This document shows, one piece after another, positions 11,042 to 23,920 of a stretch of DNA of 64,000 nucleotides (the stretch's first letter is position 1; each line of letters begins with the position of its first letter). Location of the stretch: contig NC_003070.9 of the NCBI RefSeq assembly GCF_000001735.4, forward strand, positions 24,847,971 through 24,911,970, in the 5' to 3' direction. The notes under the pieces are model-generated. The model was not told the DNA's origin. It saw only the letters and a program-made list of their open reading frames with translations, and searched no databases. Position numbers and translations under genes: made by a program. This DNA comes from Arabidopsis thaliana. Taxonomy: Eukaryota > Streptophyta > Magnoliopsida > Brassicales > Brassicaceae.

Positions 11042-12142
11042 TCCTCCTTGACGAACATACAAGGTTGTATTGCTGTACTTTTGTTAATGTGAACTCTGTG
11101 GTTTCCTTCTCTATTATGGTGACTTTGTTGTATTGTAGATCTGTAAGAAGATCATATATGTTTGTCTGAAATGTTTCAACTGAACCAAAAATGTAATAAG
11201 GCTCGTGTAAGAGACAAGGATTAAAGTTTCCAGAAACTCTTTATTAATGTGAACTATGTACTTTCTTCTTCATTGTGGTGACTTTGTTGTCTTGTAGATC
11301 TAAAGGAGATCTTATGTTATGCCTTAATGTGTAATGTCACTTCTTTTGACTCGAGGTCATGTTTTTGCTAATCAATAATTCTGACGTTGAGTAGAAAATA
11401 TATAATGTAGAACAAAAAATAAAAAAAATAAAACACAAGATTCTTCAGTTTAACCAAAAATGGTATAAGATCTGTGTAAGCCCGAATGATTAAAGCTATC
11501 TCCTGGAAACTAAACTATACTAAACTAAATTACAAAACTCCTGTAAAAATAAGGTTTATCTCTAGTCATAGTAATACTATATAAGTTTTCTATTTAGTCA
11601 TGCCAATCATTTTTAAATATGTTGCATCAAGAAGCAAAATAAGCGCCAGTGGCCCATTGCAAAACTGTGAACACAAAAAGAGGAAAGTGGAAACATATGA
11701 TGACTTATCTTACGTACTACTACATATGCTAATATGCTATATATTTTATCAAAATGTAACAATTTATAATGTGGAAAGTGGAAACTATTACATGTTAATT
11801 AACAATACAGCTGATGATCTGATATGCTTCGAGCACACCTTCAAAGTTACGAGAATATAAGCGCATATGCAAATCTCTTAAATTTGGCAACATGTTTATA
11901 TGTATTATGATAAGATCCTACGACTGATCGACTTCTCTTTTTATTTGACTGTAAAACTATTTAGTTTAGGGCTAACAATAAGGAAAGTTACATGATGATC
12001 ATTGCGTTTCAACAGATTTGGAATTCTCCAAAAAAAAAAAGAAAAATTTCAATATTGGAAAACTCTACTAGAGTCCCAATGATATGATCTAACGACAAAA
12101 CTAAACTTCTAACTCCATCTACTTCTACTGACCTAACATATC
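11042..12142. other. Intergenic region between the F-box gene and SINL4
   Basis: It holds the 3' UTR of the F-box gene, including an imperfect duplicated segment (listed separately), and the SINL4 3' UTR. A short reading frame at 11600-11860 has no recognisable domain and I do not support it as a gene. Confidence 0.5.
11070..11340. repeat. Imperfect direct repeat in 3' flank
   Basis: Two related segments, about 11086-11165 and 11246-11325, share blocks such as TATGGTGACTTTGTTGT versus TGTGGTGACTTTGTTGT, followed by TTGTAGATCT. The pattern suggests a local tandem duplication in the 3' UTR of the F-box gene. Confidence 0.5.
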
Positions 12143-13851
12143 TCAGATATGAGTATAGTCATTTTTATCGCCAATGGAAATCTCCATCTTCATGTGATCA
12201 CCATTCACCATATAAGATGGAATCAACAAGAAGTCCTCCTGAGGCTGCTCTTCTTGAGATCTCAATTTCTGTATATTCTTCACCTCCAATCCAAGTCTTA
12301 GTGTGCTATACGGTCTGAGTCTAGCTAGACTGCAGGAGAATTTGCGCACTTCGGGAACCATAGGTGCAATATGGCTGACCGTCGCATACACCCCGTGTGA
12401 TCCGATGAAACCTTGAACTACAAACAGATTCCCTTGTTTCTCTTCTACAAAAATGACCATCTTATCACTGCTGTCCAGATCCAAGCCAAAGATTACAGGA
12501 CGGTCGAACACAAACGAGTTGATATCACCCGGACTCACTTTGTGTGTAGCGCGAAAGTGGTTGATGAGATCCTTGTAGAAGCCAATGTAGTTACAATCTT
12601 TTATGGGACATGAACATGGCGCAAAAACACAAACTTTCTCATGGCTTTGCAGTTGATTTCCATACGTGGTGCTCTGTTTACACCCGTATATTGCATTTGA
12701 ACATGAGACTAACCCTGCTTTTATAACCTTCTCCATGGCTCTGCATCGAACATCCCCTATAGGCAATTTGCAGAACGAGCATCTCTTCTTCAATTTGATG
12801 CAGCACAAGAAACACGCTAGATGCCCATTATTACACTATACGCAATCAAACAAAGAGTTAGCTAACCAAATCAATACTCATTGACCAAAACTAGACTTAC
12901 CCCAATAACACAAACCAAAAAGATTCGATTTTTCCACTTTCTAGTGAAACTCATTGACCTAAAAACATTTGTAACAAAGAAAAACCAACACTAGAGAACA
13001 AACCATGGAAATTTCTGTAACTAAATTCATAGAAGGATACAAAAACTGTGACCTTTCAACTTAACTCAACCAATTGGAGATAAAGTTAACTTAGCTTAGC
13101 CAATTAGAGATAAAGTTGTGACCTTATAACTTAGCTTAACCAATTTGGAGGTAAATTTGGGACCTTTATGTAACTTAGCTTAAACCAATTCAAGATAAAG
13201 TTGTGACCTTTTTTTTAACTTAAGCTAAGCATCTTCTCATTTGCAATTTCACTAAACCCTAATTGAAAGAATCGATTTTTCTGAAACTCGTTGACCTAAA
13301 AACATTTGTAACAAATGAACAAACAACACTAGAGAACAAACCAACATGGAATATCTGTAGCTTAATTCATAAAAGGATACAGAAACTGTAACCTTTTAAC
13401 TTAAGCTCAACCAATTAGAGATAAAGTTATGACCTTTTTAACTTGGCTTAACCAATTGGAGATAAAGTTGTGACCTTTATTATACTTGAGCGAAAAACTT
13501 CTCATTTGCAATTTCACTAAACCCTAATGGAAAGAAGAAGAAGAAGAACAGAACCTGAAAGATTGGTTTTTTCAATGGGTCGAAGCAATTGGGACATTCA
13601 AGAACATTCGAATTCGGGAGAGTTACGGATTTGGGTGATGAAACCCTCCGTTTTCTGCATGTTCGAAGAACATCTCCGAGCGGTTTATCATCCTCCTCAG
13701 AATCGCTATCATCGGTAAGCACCACAAGGGTTTTCTCTTCTTCTTCCCCGGGACTAGGGTCGTCGACGGAAACAGAAGTACGCCGTTGCCTCTTCGTTGA
13801 GCTACGGTGGCTTTTTCCTCCTCCGTCGTTGCGTCTTCCCAATTTCGTCAT
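12143..13851 (-). CDS. SINL4: SINA-like RING E3 ubiquitin ligase (SINL4)
   Basis: Exons 13851-13555 and 12835-12143 encode 329 aa. Exon 1 has a basic and acidic N-terminus of about 80 residues, then the RING first half (LECPNC). Exon 2 opens with the RING second half, CNNGHLACFLCC, in which the usual SS between cysteines is FL, and CSFC. It continues into a SIAH zinc finger with HEKVC and a TRAF-like C-domain. With SINL5 it forms a subgroup distinct from SINL1-3 (different C-domain, no acidic tail). The intron is unusually long and carries an internal duplication. Family role is ubiquitin ligase; the substrate is unknown. Confidence 0.9.
12922..13540. repeat. Direct duplication inside the SINL4 intron
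   Basis: Sequence from about 12922 (GATTCGATTTTTC) repeats from about 13268 (GAATCGATTTTTC). The shared stretch covers the TTGACCTAAAAACATTTG block and continues for more than 200 bases. Within each copy a shorter motif containing GAGATAAAGTT followed by GACCTT recurs several times. The second copy reaches the end of exon 1. This explains the long intron. Confidence 0.7.
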
Positions 13852-14085
13852 CTCTCCCTCTCCCTCTCTCTCTCGGCCACTACTTAATGAGACATATTGA
13901 AGTGTATTAAGTTTGAGTTCAAGTCGGTACCAACTAAATCAGTCGAACCCGGACCAATACAATTAACATTTTATCTCTAAAAAAGAATTTTCACATAACA
14001 CATGAAGCAGGGTTTATGATCCAACGACCGTCTACTTCTAAGTTATAAGAGCAGAGCAAAAGAATTGAGACTTTGAGAGGATTCT

Positions 14086-15362
14086 TCAGATGTGAATAAA
14101 TTTATATCCATAGGCAATGCAAATCTGCATCTTCCAGTGGTCACCGCTCAACATTTTAGGCGGTATCCACATCAAGTCATCTTCAAGATGCATTTTCTCT
14201 CTCACTTTCTGAATTTTCTTCACCAACGATCCACTCCTTAGTGTGCTATACTCGTTGAGCTTAGCCAAACTACATGACAAGTCACGTATTCCCGGAGCCA
14301 TATGTGCAATACGGTTGACAGTCACATAAACACCTTCCAATCCCTTGAAAGCCTGAACAACAATCAAATCACCCTCTTTCTCTTCCTTAAATACAACCGT
14401 CTTCTTCCTACCAAGGTTCATGTTAAAAATTCTAGGACGGTCAATCACTAACTGGAAGTGGATGTCGTCTTCACCCCAAACGTGTGCAGTACTACAAGCA
14501 TGGCTTTTGAGATTCGAGTATGAACTCACGTAGTTGCAGTTCGATACAGGGCAAGAACATCGGACAAACTTGCAAACCTTCTCATGGCTTGACTGATTAC
14601 AATACGTGGTGGTTTCTTTACACCCGTGTTTCGCATTTGGACACGGGACTATAGATGCTTCGATAACCTTCTCCATCGCTCTGCATCGTATATCCCCGAT
14701 GTTACATCTACAGAACGAGCATTTCTTGTTCAATTTTTGGCAGCATGACGAACAAGCTAGATGCCCATTACTACACTGTGCACACAATAAAAACACCATA
14801 GACTTAGCCATAAATCATCAACCACCAAAACAGTCTTACTACACAACAACCACCAGAGAGTTAGCCAAAACCTTTAACACCAATTAGCTAAATATATTAT
14901 AAGCTGTGACCTAAATGTTCTTATTCTGCAATTCCATTAACCTAATAAGCTATGAATCTACAAATTGATTATACAAATATGAAGATTATGAATCAAAGAA
15001 GAAACCTGATAGATTGGTCTCTTGAGTGGTTCACAACAAGTAGGACAATCGAGAACATCTGAGCTCTGAAGCTTCACCGGTTGGGATGATTTAGGACTTC
15101 CAGATTGTTCATCAGTAGTAACGTTTTCTTCTTCTTCTTCTTCTTCGTCTTCTTCCTCTTCTAATTCTTCTTCTTCTTCTTCGAATTCTTCTTCATCTTC
15201 TTCGAATTCTCCATCTTCGTATCCTTCTAAATTACTTGGCTCTTCGAACAACTCTGGGTCTAATTCCTCTTCAGATTCATCGGGAGAAGGAGGAAGTCGT
15301 TGCCTCTTCGAGAGACGACTGTCGCCGGCTCTATGTCCGTCGTTTCCTCCAGATCTTGCCAT
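14086..15362 (-). CDS. SINL5: SINA-like RING E3 ubiquitin ligase (SINL5)
   Basis: Exons 15362-15006 and 14775-14086 encode 348 aa. The N-terminus is dominated by a Glu-rich block at about residues 40-80 encoded by TCT-type triplet repeats (15121-15210). The RING is split at the conserved position: CPTC in exon 1, then CSNGHLACSSCC and CSFC in exon 2. A SIAH zinc finger (CPNAKHGC, then HEKVC) and TRAF-like C-domain follow. It is closest to SINL4, and a broken copy of its C-terminal half lies just upstream at 15512-15852. Family role is ubiquitin ligase. The position of the acidic run (N-terminal) is the reverse of SINL2 (C-terminal). Confidence 0.9.
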
Positions 15363-15431
15363 TCCTAAATCTCCTCCGATGGGGTTTTCGCCGGCTCTAT
15401 GCTGATCTTATGGGCCTTTCGTTTTAATATG

Positions 15432-15512
15432 GGGGTTTTGAGTAGCCGAACCAAACTTAACCAAACGGAACTAAGATTTTTGGTTCGGTTTGGTTCGGCT
15501 ACTCAAAACCCC
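15432..15512. repeat. Perfect 25-bp inverted repeat (potential hairpin)
   Basis: Left arm 15432-15456 and right arm 15488-15512 are exact reverse complements of 25 bases, separated by 31 bases. The arms contain AGTAGCCGAACCAAAC and its complement. The repeat lies 70 bases upstream of the SINL5 start and abuts the first base of homology of the SINA pseudogene. Confidence 0.85.
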
Positions 15513-15852
15513 AAGCTGGTTGAGTTCTGCTAGACTGCATGAGAGGTTGCGTACTTCCGAAGCCATAGGTGCAATACAGCTCAGACACGCCCTCGAGTCC
15601 TTTGAAAGCCTGAACTACAATCAAATCATCCTCATTGTCTTCCAGAAAAACAACCATCTTCTTCTTACCAACATTAAAGGATTAAAGATTAAAGGACGAT
15701 CAAACACAAACATGATGAGATGATCCTCGTTCCAAGAGTGTTCATAATGAGCATGGCTTTTGGGATCCGTGTAAGAGCCAACGTATTTGCAGTTTAGTAC
15801 AGGGCAAGAACATTGGGCGAAAACAAAAAGCTTCTCATGGCTTGATGATTCA
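15512..15852 (-). pseudogene. Truncated SINA-like pseudogene (C-terminal part only)
   Basis: The minus strand reads as the zinc-finger and TRAF-like part of a SINL5-like gene. It contains readable blocks such as SSHEK, CSCPV.NCKYVGSYTD and VQAFKGLEGV, but with frame changes and a deletion around the VTVNRIA block. The RING exon and the C-terminal end are missing. It follows SINL5 in the same orientation and is best read as a decayed sixth member of the array. Confidence 0.85.
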
Positions 15853-16024
15853 ATTTAATCATTAAATTTTGTAGCTTCTTCTACAACAAATAATCTATCT
15901 TTTGCCTTCAAATTATTCCAAAAATCTATCAGAGAAATGGTACAAACACAGGAAATGCAACGTTATATGGTTACAGGTACCACCAGAATAACATATAAAA
16001 GGCGTAAACGCTGCAACAACAGTT

Positions 16025-17676
16025 CTATTCAATGGCGGCATAACCATTCTGTGTCATGGAGCGCTCAGATGGCAAGTTAGTGTTGTCTTTCTTGGTTCCT
16101 TCGACTTTCCAAAGATCCCAGACTTTGGTTTTAGGAGGAGGAGTACCATCTCCAATTGGAGCGATTAGTCCCGGTTTCCCATCATCGATTACAGCGTCGA
16201 TCAAACCATATTCTTTCGCCTCCCATGGATTCAAGAAGTTATCACGGTCTGTGTCACTTTCGATCTGCAAAGAAGGATATCATAAGGTTGTAATGAAAAG
16301 ACTCATGTAGAAGAAAACCAATGGAAAGATATGCAAATACATACCTCTGATTCAGGCTTCCCAGTGATTCTAGAGAAGATTTTGTTAAGTTTAATCTTGT
16401 GGTACATCATTTCTCTTATACGTATGCTCATTTCCGTTGCCTGAAAAGTACGACGGTTACTGTTATCTTACACTTTTTAACAGCAGAAAAGAAAAACCAT
16501 AAGAGAAGCATATGAAACAGATCAAAGAATCGTACTTTGCCTCCAGCAGTACCAAGTGGCTGATGGATCATAACTTTAGAGTTAGGCATACAATACCGTT
16601 TCCCTTTTGAACCAGAAGCAAGAAGAAACGCACCCATAGATGCAGCTAACCCTAAGCAAACAGTAGATACATCCGCCTTACATTGTTTCATTGCATCATA
16701 TATTCCCATCCCTGCAAAAAAAACATTTCAGAATCTGAAAACTCGATATCCACACCGAAAATGTCCAAATGGGAACGAACATACCAGCAGTAATAGATCC
16801 ACCGGGTGAATTGATAAAAAGCGTAATGTCTCTTTCTGAGTCCTCAGCATCTAGTAACAATAGCTGACTTATAACCAAATCCGCCGTCATATCATCAACC
16901 TAAAGAAATATCAAATTCAACAAAAGCTGTGTCACGGTAGAACTAAGAATATATCGAATTGATCGAAAAATTTATCCGAGTTGATGAAATGCTAGAAACA
17001 AGCTTAAACTAACATCAAATGCTCAATTAATCATTCCAATAACCACAAAACCTCAAATTCAAGAGAGCTGAATCGAAGTAACACAAAATCTCTACTCTCT
17101 CTGACTCTCATCAAACAATAAAACAGCTTAAACTACATCAAATCCTCCATGCATAAATCATTCTAATCAACCAAAAAACAGTTCTTTCAGAATCAAGAAC
17201 TTCAATGAAACAAGTTCATGGTTTTACAAGATCAATCTCTATAGATGCTTTGATTACACAAGACTAAAGCAAATTCAATTTCATTGTGATATCACCAATT
17301 TGATTATCTATGAAGAACCAATTCTAACATAACACAGGATTTGAAGAGAAAGGGGAAATTTTTGAGAAGAAACCTGAGAACCCAAAAAGACGATTCTTTG
17401 ACGGAGCAACATGTTGGTGGTATCGAGTTCTTCGAAACTTGGGAGTCTTGAAGGAGATTGAGCAACGGAATCAATGGAGAAGCTAGATACATCCCAGTTA
17501 CTAGATAAGGTTTGTCTGGGTGGTTTAGACAAGCTCATTGAAGACCTAACGCAAAAGGGTTTCGAAGTTTTAGGGATTCTATGGTTTCGGATTGGGAAAT
17601 TAAGGTTTTTTCCAGGGTTTAGTAGACAAATTGGGTTTGAGGTTGAAGATGAAGCGAGACGCAAACTCATCTCCAT
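16025..17676 (-). CDS. CLPP3: Plastid ATP-dependent Clp protease proteolytic subunit 3
   Basis: Five exons, 17676-17374, 16899-16785, 16711-16536, 16440-16345 and 16264-16025, encode 309 aa. The first about 70 residues are Ser/Arg-rich and poor in acidic residues, as expected for a chloroplast transit peptide. The mature part has the ClpP signature and catalytic triad: S164 in LAASMGAF, H189 in KVMIHQPLG and D238 in DRDNF. The oxyanion region [10 protein letters not shown] is at 131-140. A C-terminal extension of about 45 residues follows the fold, typical of CLPP3. It acts in the stroma in the ClpP ring of the ClpPR core, which degrades proteins delivered by ClpC. I chose the ATG at 17676 because it gives the usual length; an upstream in-frame start at 17745 looks like UTR. 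Confidence 0.97.
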
Positions 17677-18381
17677 TGTCTTTGGTGTTGGATGTTTTTT
17701 TTTTGAGTTCTGAGATTTTTTGCTAAAGAGGATGAAGAAAAGCAACTGATGGGACTGTTTCTGGATGTTTTTTTTTCCTTAGATTCAAAACGCTGTCGTT
17801 TTTTCGTCCATGGAAATGTACAATTTTGTGTCTAACGTGTATGATTTTTCTACTCTTTTATAAGATTTACACATTACAAGTTTCAATCTTAAACATCAAA
17901 CTCAAGTACTAACTTCCAATTCTAACAATTTTGGATTTTATGCTTCAACTTGTTTAATTCGTTATCTAATAACTAAGAAAATGTAAGAGTGTTTCAATCC
18001 AAAAAAATCCGAGTTTATCCGAAACAAAATCGAATAATCTAATCTAATATGGAGTAGACTGCAGATTAAATGTGGTTCGGTTCTAATAGTAATCTTTCTT
18101 TTTGTCGGTTTTATTCTTTTTTCAAGGAACAAGTGAATCCACTCATTTTGTTTTCAAATTACTAATTTCTTTGATTTTTGAATTAGTCTATGACACATAC
18201 TTTAACATCAAAAAAGAAAGAAAAAAAACACTGACATATGACCAAATCAGTTTTCTCTTAAAAGAACTTTAGAGGTTATTAAGAACTCCCAAAAGCACAT
18301 CAACAGTCTTGCTTGACACCAACATAAAAAGAAGAGAAAAGGTCTGGGCATTATGTTAAAACAAATCCAACAGGTTTGTTC
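17677..18381. other. Intergenic between CLPP3 and AR401
   Basis: This is the CLPP3 promoter side plus the AR401 3' region. It is AT-rich. I see no further gene. Confidence 0.5.
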
Positions 18382-20918
18382 TCACTTCCGCAGAAAAGCA
18401 ACCGTTGCCACACGCGATCCTACAGACCCACTGAACATGAACGTCGGGTATGTCCTAACATGGCTGAGATACTCAAACGGAGGTTGATCAATTCTGCTTG
18501 CAGCTTCAGAGCCAGAGGAAAGTACATTGTTTGCGTCATTTCCATCTCCTCTACATAAGTTGGATTTTCTGATGTTGAAATTCTCTACTTCTTCCACCAG
18601 TTCGTCCTTTGTGTGGTTACACGATGTGATCACCTTTAACAGAAGCAGAAAGAAATTGAGATTAGACATAGATGCAGTTGTTTAAGGTGTTCTATAGCAA
18701 GCAAAACGGGAAACAAGAGCCTTTGGTTTCTTTCTAACAGCTTAAACTTATGTGCTTTAGCTGCTTATAACCTAAATCTTATTCAGGAGTCGAGATGCTC
18801 TTACCAATATTCCACCAGGAGCAACCAGCTTGGACACTGAATCCCAGTACATGACTCTGAAACAGACAAATGGGATTGTTATTGGTAACCAAACCTAATT
18901 GTGTGCTAGGTAACAGAAAGAAAGTGCGGTAATTTACTATAAAGGATAGCAATCTAAGGAGGAGGTACCTTTTGACAGGGCCATCAGGATGCAAACCAAT
19001 AGCATCTAAAGTTCCTTTGTCCATTACCAGCTTGAACTGCTGTTCCAATTTTGTGTCAAGGATATCATCAACCTATGAGAGCCAACCGTTAGTTCCACAA
19101 CGTAGAGCACCTTAGATCTATATTTCCCAAAAAACAATTTGCTACTGATGCTCATTACAGTAAGGATTACTAGTTCATAGAGAAGATTTCTGTGTCCTGT
19201 ACTACTAGATGTTAATTTCATGTAACGTACGTATCCCATTGCTTGATCAAGGTAAGTAACCATTTTCAAGAAAGAAGAGACAGCATTTAGACTTTTGTGG
19301 AGGCAGACTTTTTGTAGTTGGGTTCTGTAACTCTTTTTTATATTGAAGCTAACAAATTCATACCATGAAACGGATATTTGGAAAGCCATCACGTTGGGAA
19401 AGATGTTGAGCGAGTTCTACAGCCCCGTCACTGTAATCAGTTCCGGTTAAATCAGAGAACCTAAGCCAGAAAAGTGCAAGGATGATGAGATTAGTAATGT
19501 CAAAACAAGAGTAGAGTCTAAACATAAGATTCTGGTTAGAAATGTGTTGGTGTGTAATTGTTCTACATAACTAACAATTATCAGTGATAAAGTTTAATAG
19601 CAATACCACATTCAGGACAGTTTGGCTTTCATAACACTGACGAAACAAGCACGAAATGCCTTAGGTATAAAGATATAGTAACATTTTTGTATCACTGCAT
19701 AGGGGACTTACGCCTCAGAGAGAGGCTGACTTCTGAATTTCTACATTATTTTCTATGGAATTTTTCTTTATCGTGACAAACAATGGTTCAGAACCTATAA
19801 TCATCAAAGTTCACTGTGGCCGTTATATTCCCAAAAGGCTAGTGATACACGGCCACCATCTAGGGATCCTCTATAAACAAGAAATTCAATAGAAGTTCTA
19901 GGAAGCAGACAAAAACCAGTACATTATGATAGCTTGTTTACTATAAATGCTACATGATTCTAAACTTCTCATACTAACCGAGTGGTAATCAGGCTAGTGA
20001 AAATTAACAAATAGCATTATCCATAGTCCATAGAGCTTCTTCGATTGAAACAACAAAGTTAAGCATTTAAAGCCAGAGCATGAGAAAATGTTTAGAAAAC
20101 TCACCCTTCCTTAGCAAGTTGATGAAGGAGTAAGCCATTTCCAGTACCAAGATCAAGCACATTCCAACTAGACAAATACTTATCAGCCTGATCATTCACC
20201 TCTGTCGTAACATCGTTTTCAGAAACAGACATGTTTCTTTGAGAAATCTCAACGCATAAGTCTTTAGTCCAAGAAGTAACAATCTCCATCACATCATCTC
20301 CAAACCTAAAATTGCGAAAAGAAAAAAATAAATCAATAGCTAGGATCTTCTCTCTTAAGTTCCATAGTGAGATCTGAAGAAAGTTACCAAACTTCACCAG
20401 CATGACCATGCTCTCTGAAATTAGTAAGCTCATCGGAATACGCTGCATCCCAATAGCTTTGAAGACCAAGCATTGATTGACCTCCTCCATCAGCATCTGG
20501 CTCTTCCTTATCAGAACTATACACACCAATCCAATTCATCAATTACTCGATAGATTCGACTTTAACAAGCGCCTAACGTATTTTAGAACATCAACATAAA
20601 ACCCTAAGATCCCCAATTTCTCAATCTAATCCATAACTCTATACAATTCTCCCCCATTGTAGCAGAAATACGAAACCTGTAATCGGAAGAGACACGGAAG
20701 TTAGCGGACGAGAGAGCCTCGGCGGCATCGGCGTGACGTTGATCGTCATCGAGAGTGCTTCCATACTCACTTTTGATCGACCACGAATCCGCCGCGATAG
20801 ATCGATCGTCATCGGAAGCCAAACTATCCGTTGTTGTCGTTGTCACCGCGGCGGCGGCTCTGGCTTGTTGTTGAGGAGTCGTCTCAGGTTCTTCCGGTAG
20901 CAATCTGATTCCCGCCAT
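18382..20918 (-). CDS. AR401: AR401, EFM4/METTL10-like protein-lysine methyltransferase
   Basis: Seven exons, 20918-20677, 20516-20388, 20305-20105, 19460-19364, 19072-18969, 18856-18805 and 18633-18382, encode 358 aa. The first about 80 residues are low-complexity (Ala/Thr/Ser/Asp). A seven-beta-strand SAM methyltransferase core follows. Motif I VLDLGTGNG ends exon 3, and a later acidic motif is DKGTLDAIGL. The SYWDAAYSDEL block and the late SCNHTKDELVEE segment are typical of the EFM4/METTL10 (EEF1AKMT2) branch. Members of that branch methylate lysine on translation elongation factor 1A. Activity of the plant protein on eEF1A is inference from family. AR401 is the name I associate with this Arabidopsis locus. 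Confidence 0.88.
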
Positions 20919-21583
20919 CGCAGATTCAACGCCACAGAGAATAAACAGTACGGTTCCTTTTTTTTTTTTGACGCAGTCGAAGCTGAAAATGAAACCCCTA
21001 CTCGTGATAATCCTTCACTTGTATTGTATATATATAACAAATCTTCTCTTTTCTTTATTACTTTGAGACATAAATATTAATGTTTCTAGGAAAAAGTATT
21101 TTAACACAAAAAAATATTTTGGTAAGTTTTTTTTTTCTTGATTATTTGTTAATTATTGTTATGAATCATTTTTATTACAAAATATAATTAAAATTATACT
21201 AGAAAGAAATCATTAAACTATTTTGGTCAAAGTTATTATACTTGCGAAAGGTCTTATGATTTTAGACATTTAGTGTAGACTGTAGACATTTATCTGATAA
21301 GCTCAAAGAAAATACTATTCGCAAGAAAACAGAAGTGTTTGTAAAAAATGTCTAGTCAAAGTAGGCAAACTTTTTATTTAGCTCTTATGGAATAACGTTA
21401 TACGATCCATATACATCATTCATCAACAATACTCGTTATACGTATAAGCATAAAGTGAAGTTTTATTCATTTGTAGGATAGTGGAGAATATTACAAAACA
21501 ACAAGAAGAAAAGACGACAAAGCACCATAAGATCGACGAAAGAAGAGAATCAACAATGAAATCATATTAACAATATATTTGGA
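20919..21583. other. Intergenic between AR401 and the SABATH cluster
   Basis: This holds the AR401 upstream region and the 3' flank of the first SABATH gene. The segment from about 21240 to 21583 is closely repeated at about 25120-25489 downstream of PXMT1, so the duplication that made the two genes included this flank. Confidence 0.6.
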
Positions 21584-22828
21584 TCAGTTCTTGCGAAGCA
21601 CGATGAGGTATTGCATCCCGGGTTTGACCTTATGGAGGCGAGAAATCTGTTCGCGTGCCTTGACCTCAACAAGCTCAAAGGCTTTCCTCATGACTTCGAT
21701 TCCAAAATGTGCGGATATAAAAGCACCATATAAGGCCTTGAAGGAGATGGCCAATGTCTTGGGGTCTAGCGGAAACTCATTCTTAGAGTGAATGATATCC
21801 TCGAAAGCCTCGATTGTGAACTTCCCATTCTCCTCAATGATTTGCCTTATCTCGCCTTGTTCTGCAAAGTAGATTGAGGTTTTGAAAGTGTCCACCTTTT
21901 CCTGTTCGGTGACACCCTTTTTATATTAAAAAGAGATAATGTTAGTTCGTACTTACTTCATATGCAATTGTAGGTAATACTTTAAAAATCACATTACGTA
22001 CCTTTTGAGCAAGGTCATTAAGAGATTCTCCAATAAAATCCATTACTGTTCCTTTAAGGGTCTCGGACATCTTAACTCCGTCTCTCATACACGATCCTAA
22101 AAGCAACATCAATCCCCCGGGCATGAGCTCCTCAGCTCTAGCATCCAAAAGGTTTTTGGTGTCAATAGAGTACTGCTCAAGATAGGCTTTCTTCACAGCG
22201 GGGTTGAACCCGGTGCACTGCATGTCTTTGTTCCACAACGGAGAGTCGCGGTCCATGATCCCTTTGGGGATTTTGGAGGTGAAAAGGAATGCGTAACTCA
22301 TGACTGCGATGTGGAAACTCTGCTTAGGAAGAACACGGTTGAAGAAGGAACCAGGAACCCCGGCGCTAAAGTATCTTCTCCCCGGAGGGAGTGTCTGGAA
22401 GAGAGTGTTGAAGTCATTGATTCTTAAGTCGTTGAAGAGGACTTGGAACTCGATGTTATCCTCCGGGTTTTGTCCGGTTTCTCTAAGATACTTCTCTTCC
22501 ACGGCATCTATTATGTTTTGGACTGCCACAAAAGTGTTAGGTCCACTTGCACAACCGAAATCCGCTACAATGAAGCGATTCGAAATCAAGTCTAGGTCGA
22601 GGTTGGCGGAGATCGCCTCGGTCATCTTGTCCTTTGCCGCTTCCAACAAAGCTCTCTTTATATAGAGGAGACTCAGTTAAATACATACATCTTTGGAGTT
22701 AAGAACCTTGCTAGCTAGTTATGAAAATTTGCAAATCATATAAATGTATGAACCTGATACGATGACTGTTGGTTGTAACTTTCAGGGCCATATCCACCAA
22801 TCATGATCCAATCTTGAGTAGTAGTCAT
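21584..22828 (-). CDS. SABATH-family SAM-dependent carboxyl/N-methyltransferase (At1g66690-like)
   Basis: Exons 22828-22754, 22655-22002 and 21916-21584 encode 353 aa. Exon 1 carries the SABATH N-terminus ([15 protein letters not shown]). Exon 2 has the SAM-binding motif [11 protein letters not shown] and the LLLLGSC strand. Exon 3 encodes the C-terminal helical cap ending YLIVLRKN. Family role: methyl transfer from S-adenosylmethionine to carboxyl groups or ring nitrogens of small metabolites in the cytosol. The substrate is unknown. It is very similar to PXMT1 about 4 kb away with identical exon lengths (75, 654, 333), which indicates recent tandem duplication. A TATATATA run at about 22920-22930 is a plausible TATA box. 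Confidence 0.92.
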
Positions 22829-23878
22829 TATATATCTCTCTGTTTTATCTCAAACTTCTTTTCTTGTTTAACTTTAGTTTATGATGAGAGTAGTGAGTCC
22901 ATAGACCTCTCTCTATGCTTATATATATAGTGCTTGAAAGGCAATATACTGAGAACTAATTAAACATGTGCATGGGAAACTCGTCAAAAGAAAACAACAG
23001 CTTATTTATTATAGGAACTTGAATGCGTTCAACATAACGTTCCATATATGACATAATCAATTAGACTATGATATGTGTTAAATAGTTATATGGAAATTGA
23101 AACACAAATAAGGTTTAGAAATTGAAGTAAGAAATGTTTCAGTAGAATTTTAACAATTTAATAAATTCAGGATTATGGTATTTTAGTGATATATAAATTG
23201 TCGAAAACTTAATTTAGAACCAAAAGAAATGTTTTGATTTATCGCAATTAAATAACATTAGTTTGTAAAATTATCTGTAATCATGTACTTCTAGCAGATT
23301 TGTCAATGTAGATCATAGCCTTCAAAGAAGCCATGGATGGCCAATTGTTTGAGAAGAAAGAGTCCAAATTTTTATAATATTTGTTTACTTCTTTTTTTTT
23401 TCTCAAAGTTGTATTATTAATAAGGACCAGTAGTCCAGTACCCATATAAGTACACACCAAAATATTTGTTTACTTCAAAAAACAAAATTTACAATTTTAT
23501 TGAATAAAAACAAAGATTACACGTGATGTAACACGGGTTATGATCTACATAGAAAGTGAAGTACAGTAAAACCTCTATAAATTAATAATGTTGGGACTGC
23601 AAAATTTTTTAATTTAAAGAGGTTTTAATTTATCGATAAATTAATATTTATTAATTTATAGAGAGATTCTCCTAATTTGGTAATTTTTAAAAAATTCCAT
23701 AAGACTTTTTTCACTATACAAAATGTCTTTCTAGAATCAATTACAAATAAAAAATAATGTGTCTAGAAAACAACACTAAATTTTTTTGAGACCGTTACAT
23801 ATTATAACTAAATTTCAAATAAGAATAAATACAAATTTAAGCAAAAAAAAATTATAAATATATTTCAAAACAATTTCT

Positions 23879-23920
<42 letters not shown>

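Noticed and set aside
11600-11860. 86-codon frame between the F-box gene and SINL4
   Set aside because: No recognisable domain, homology or splice pattern; composition matches the AT-rich background.
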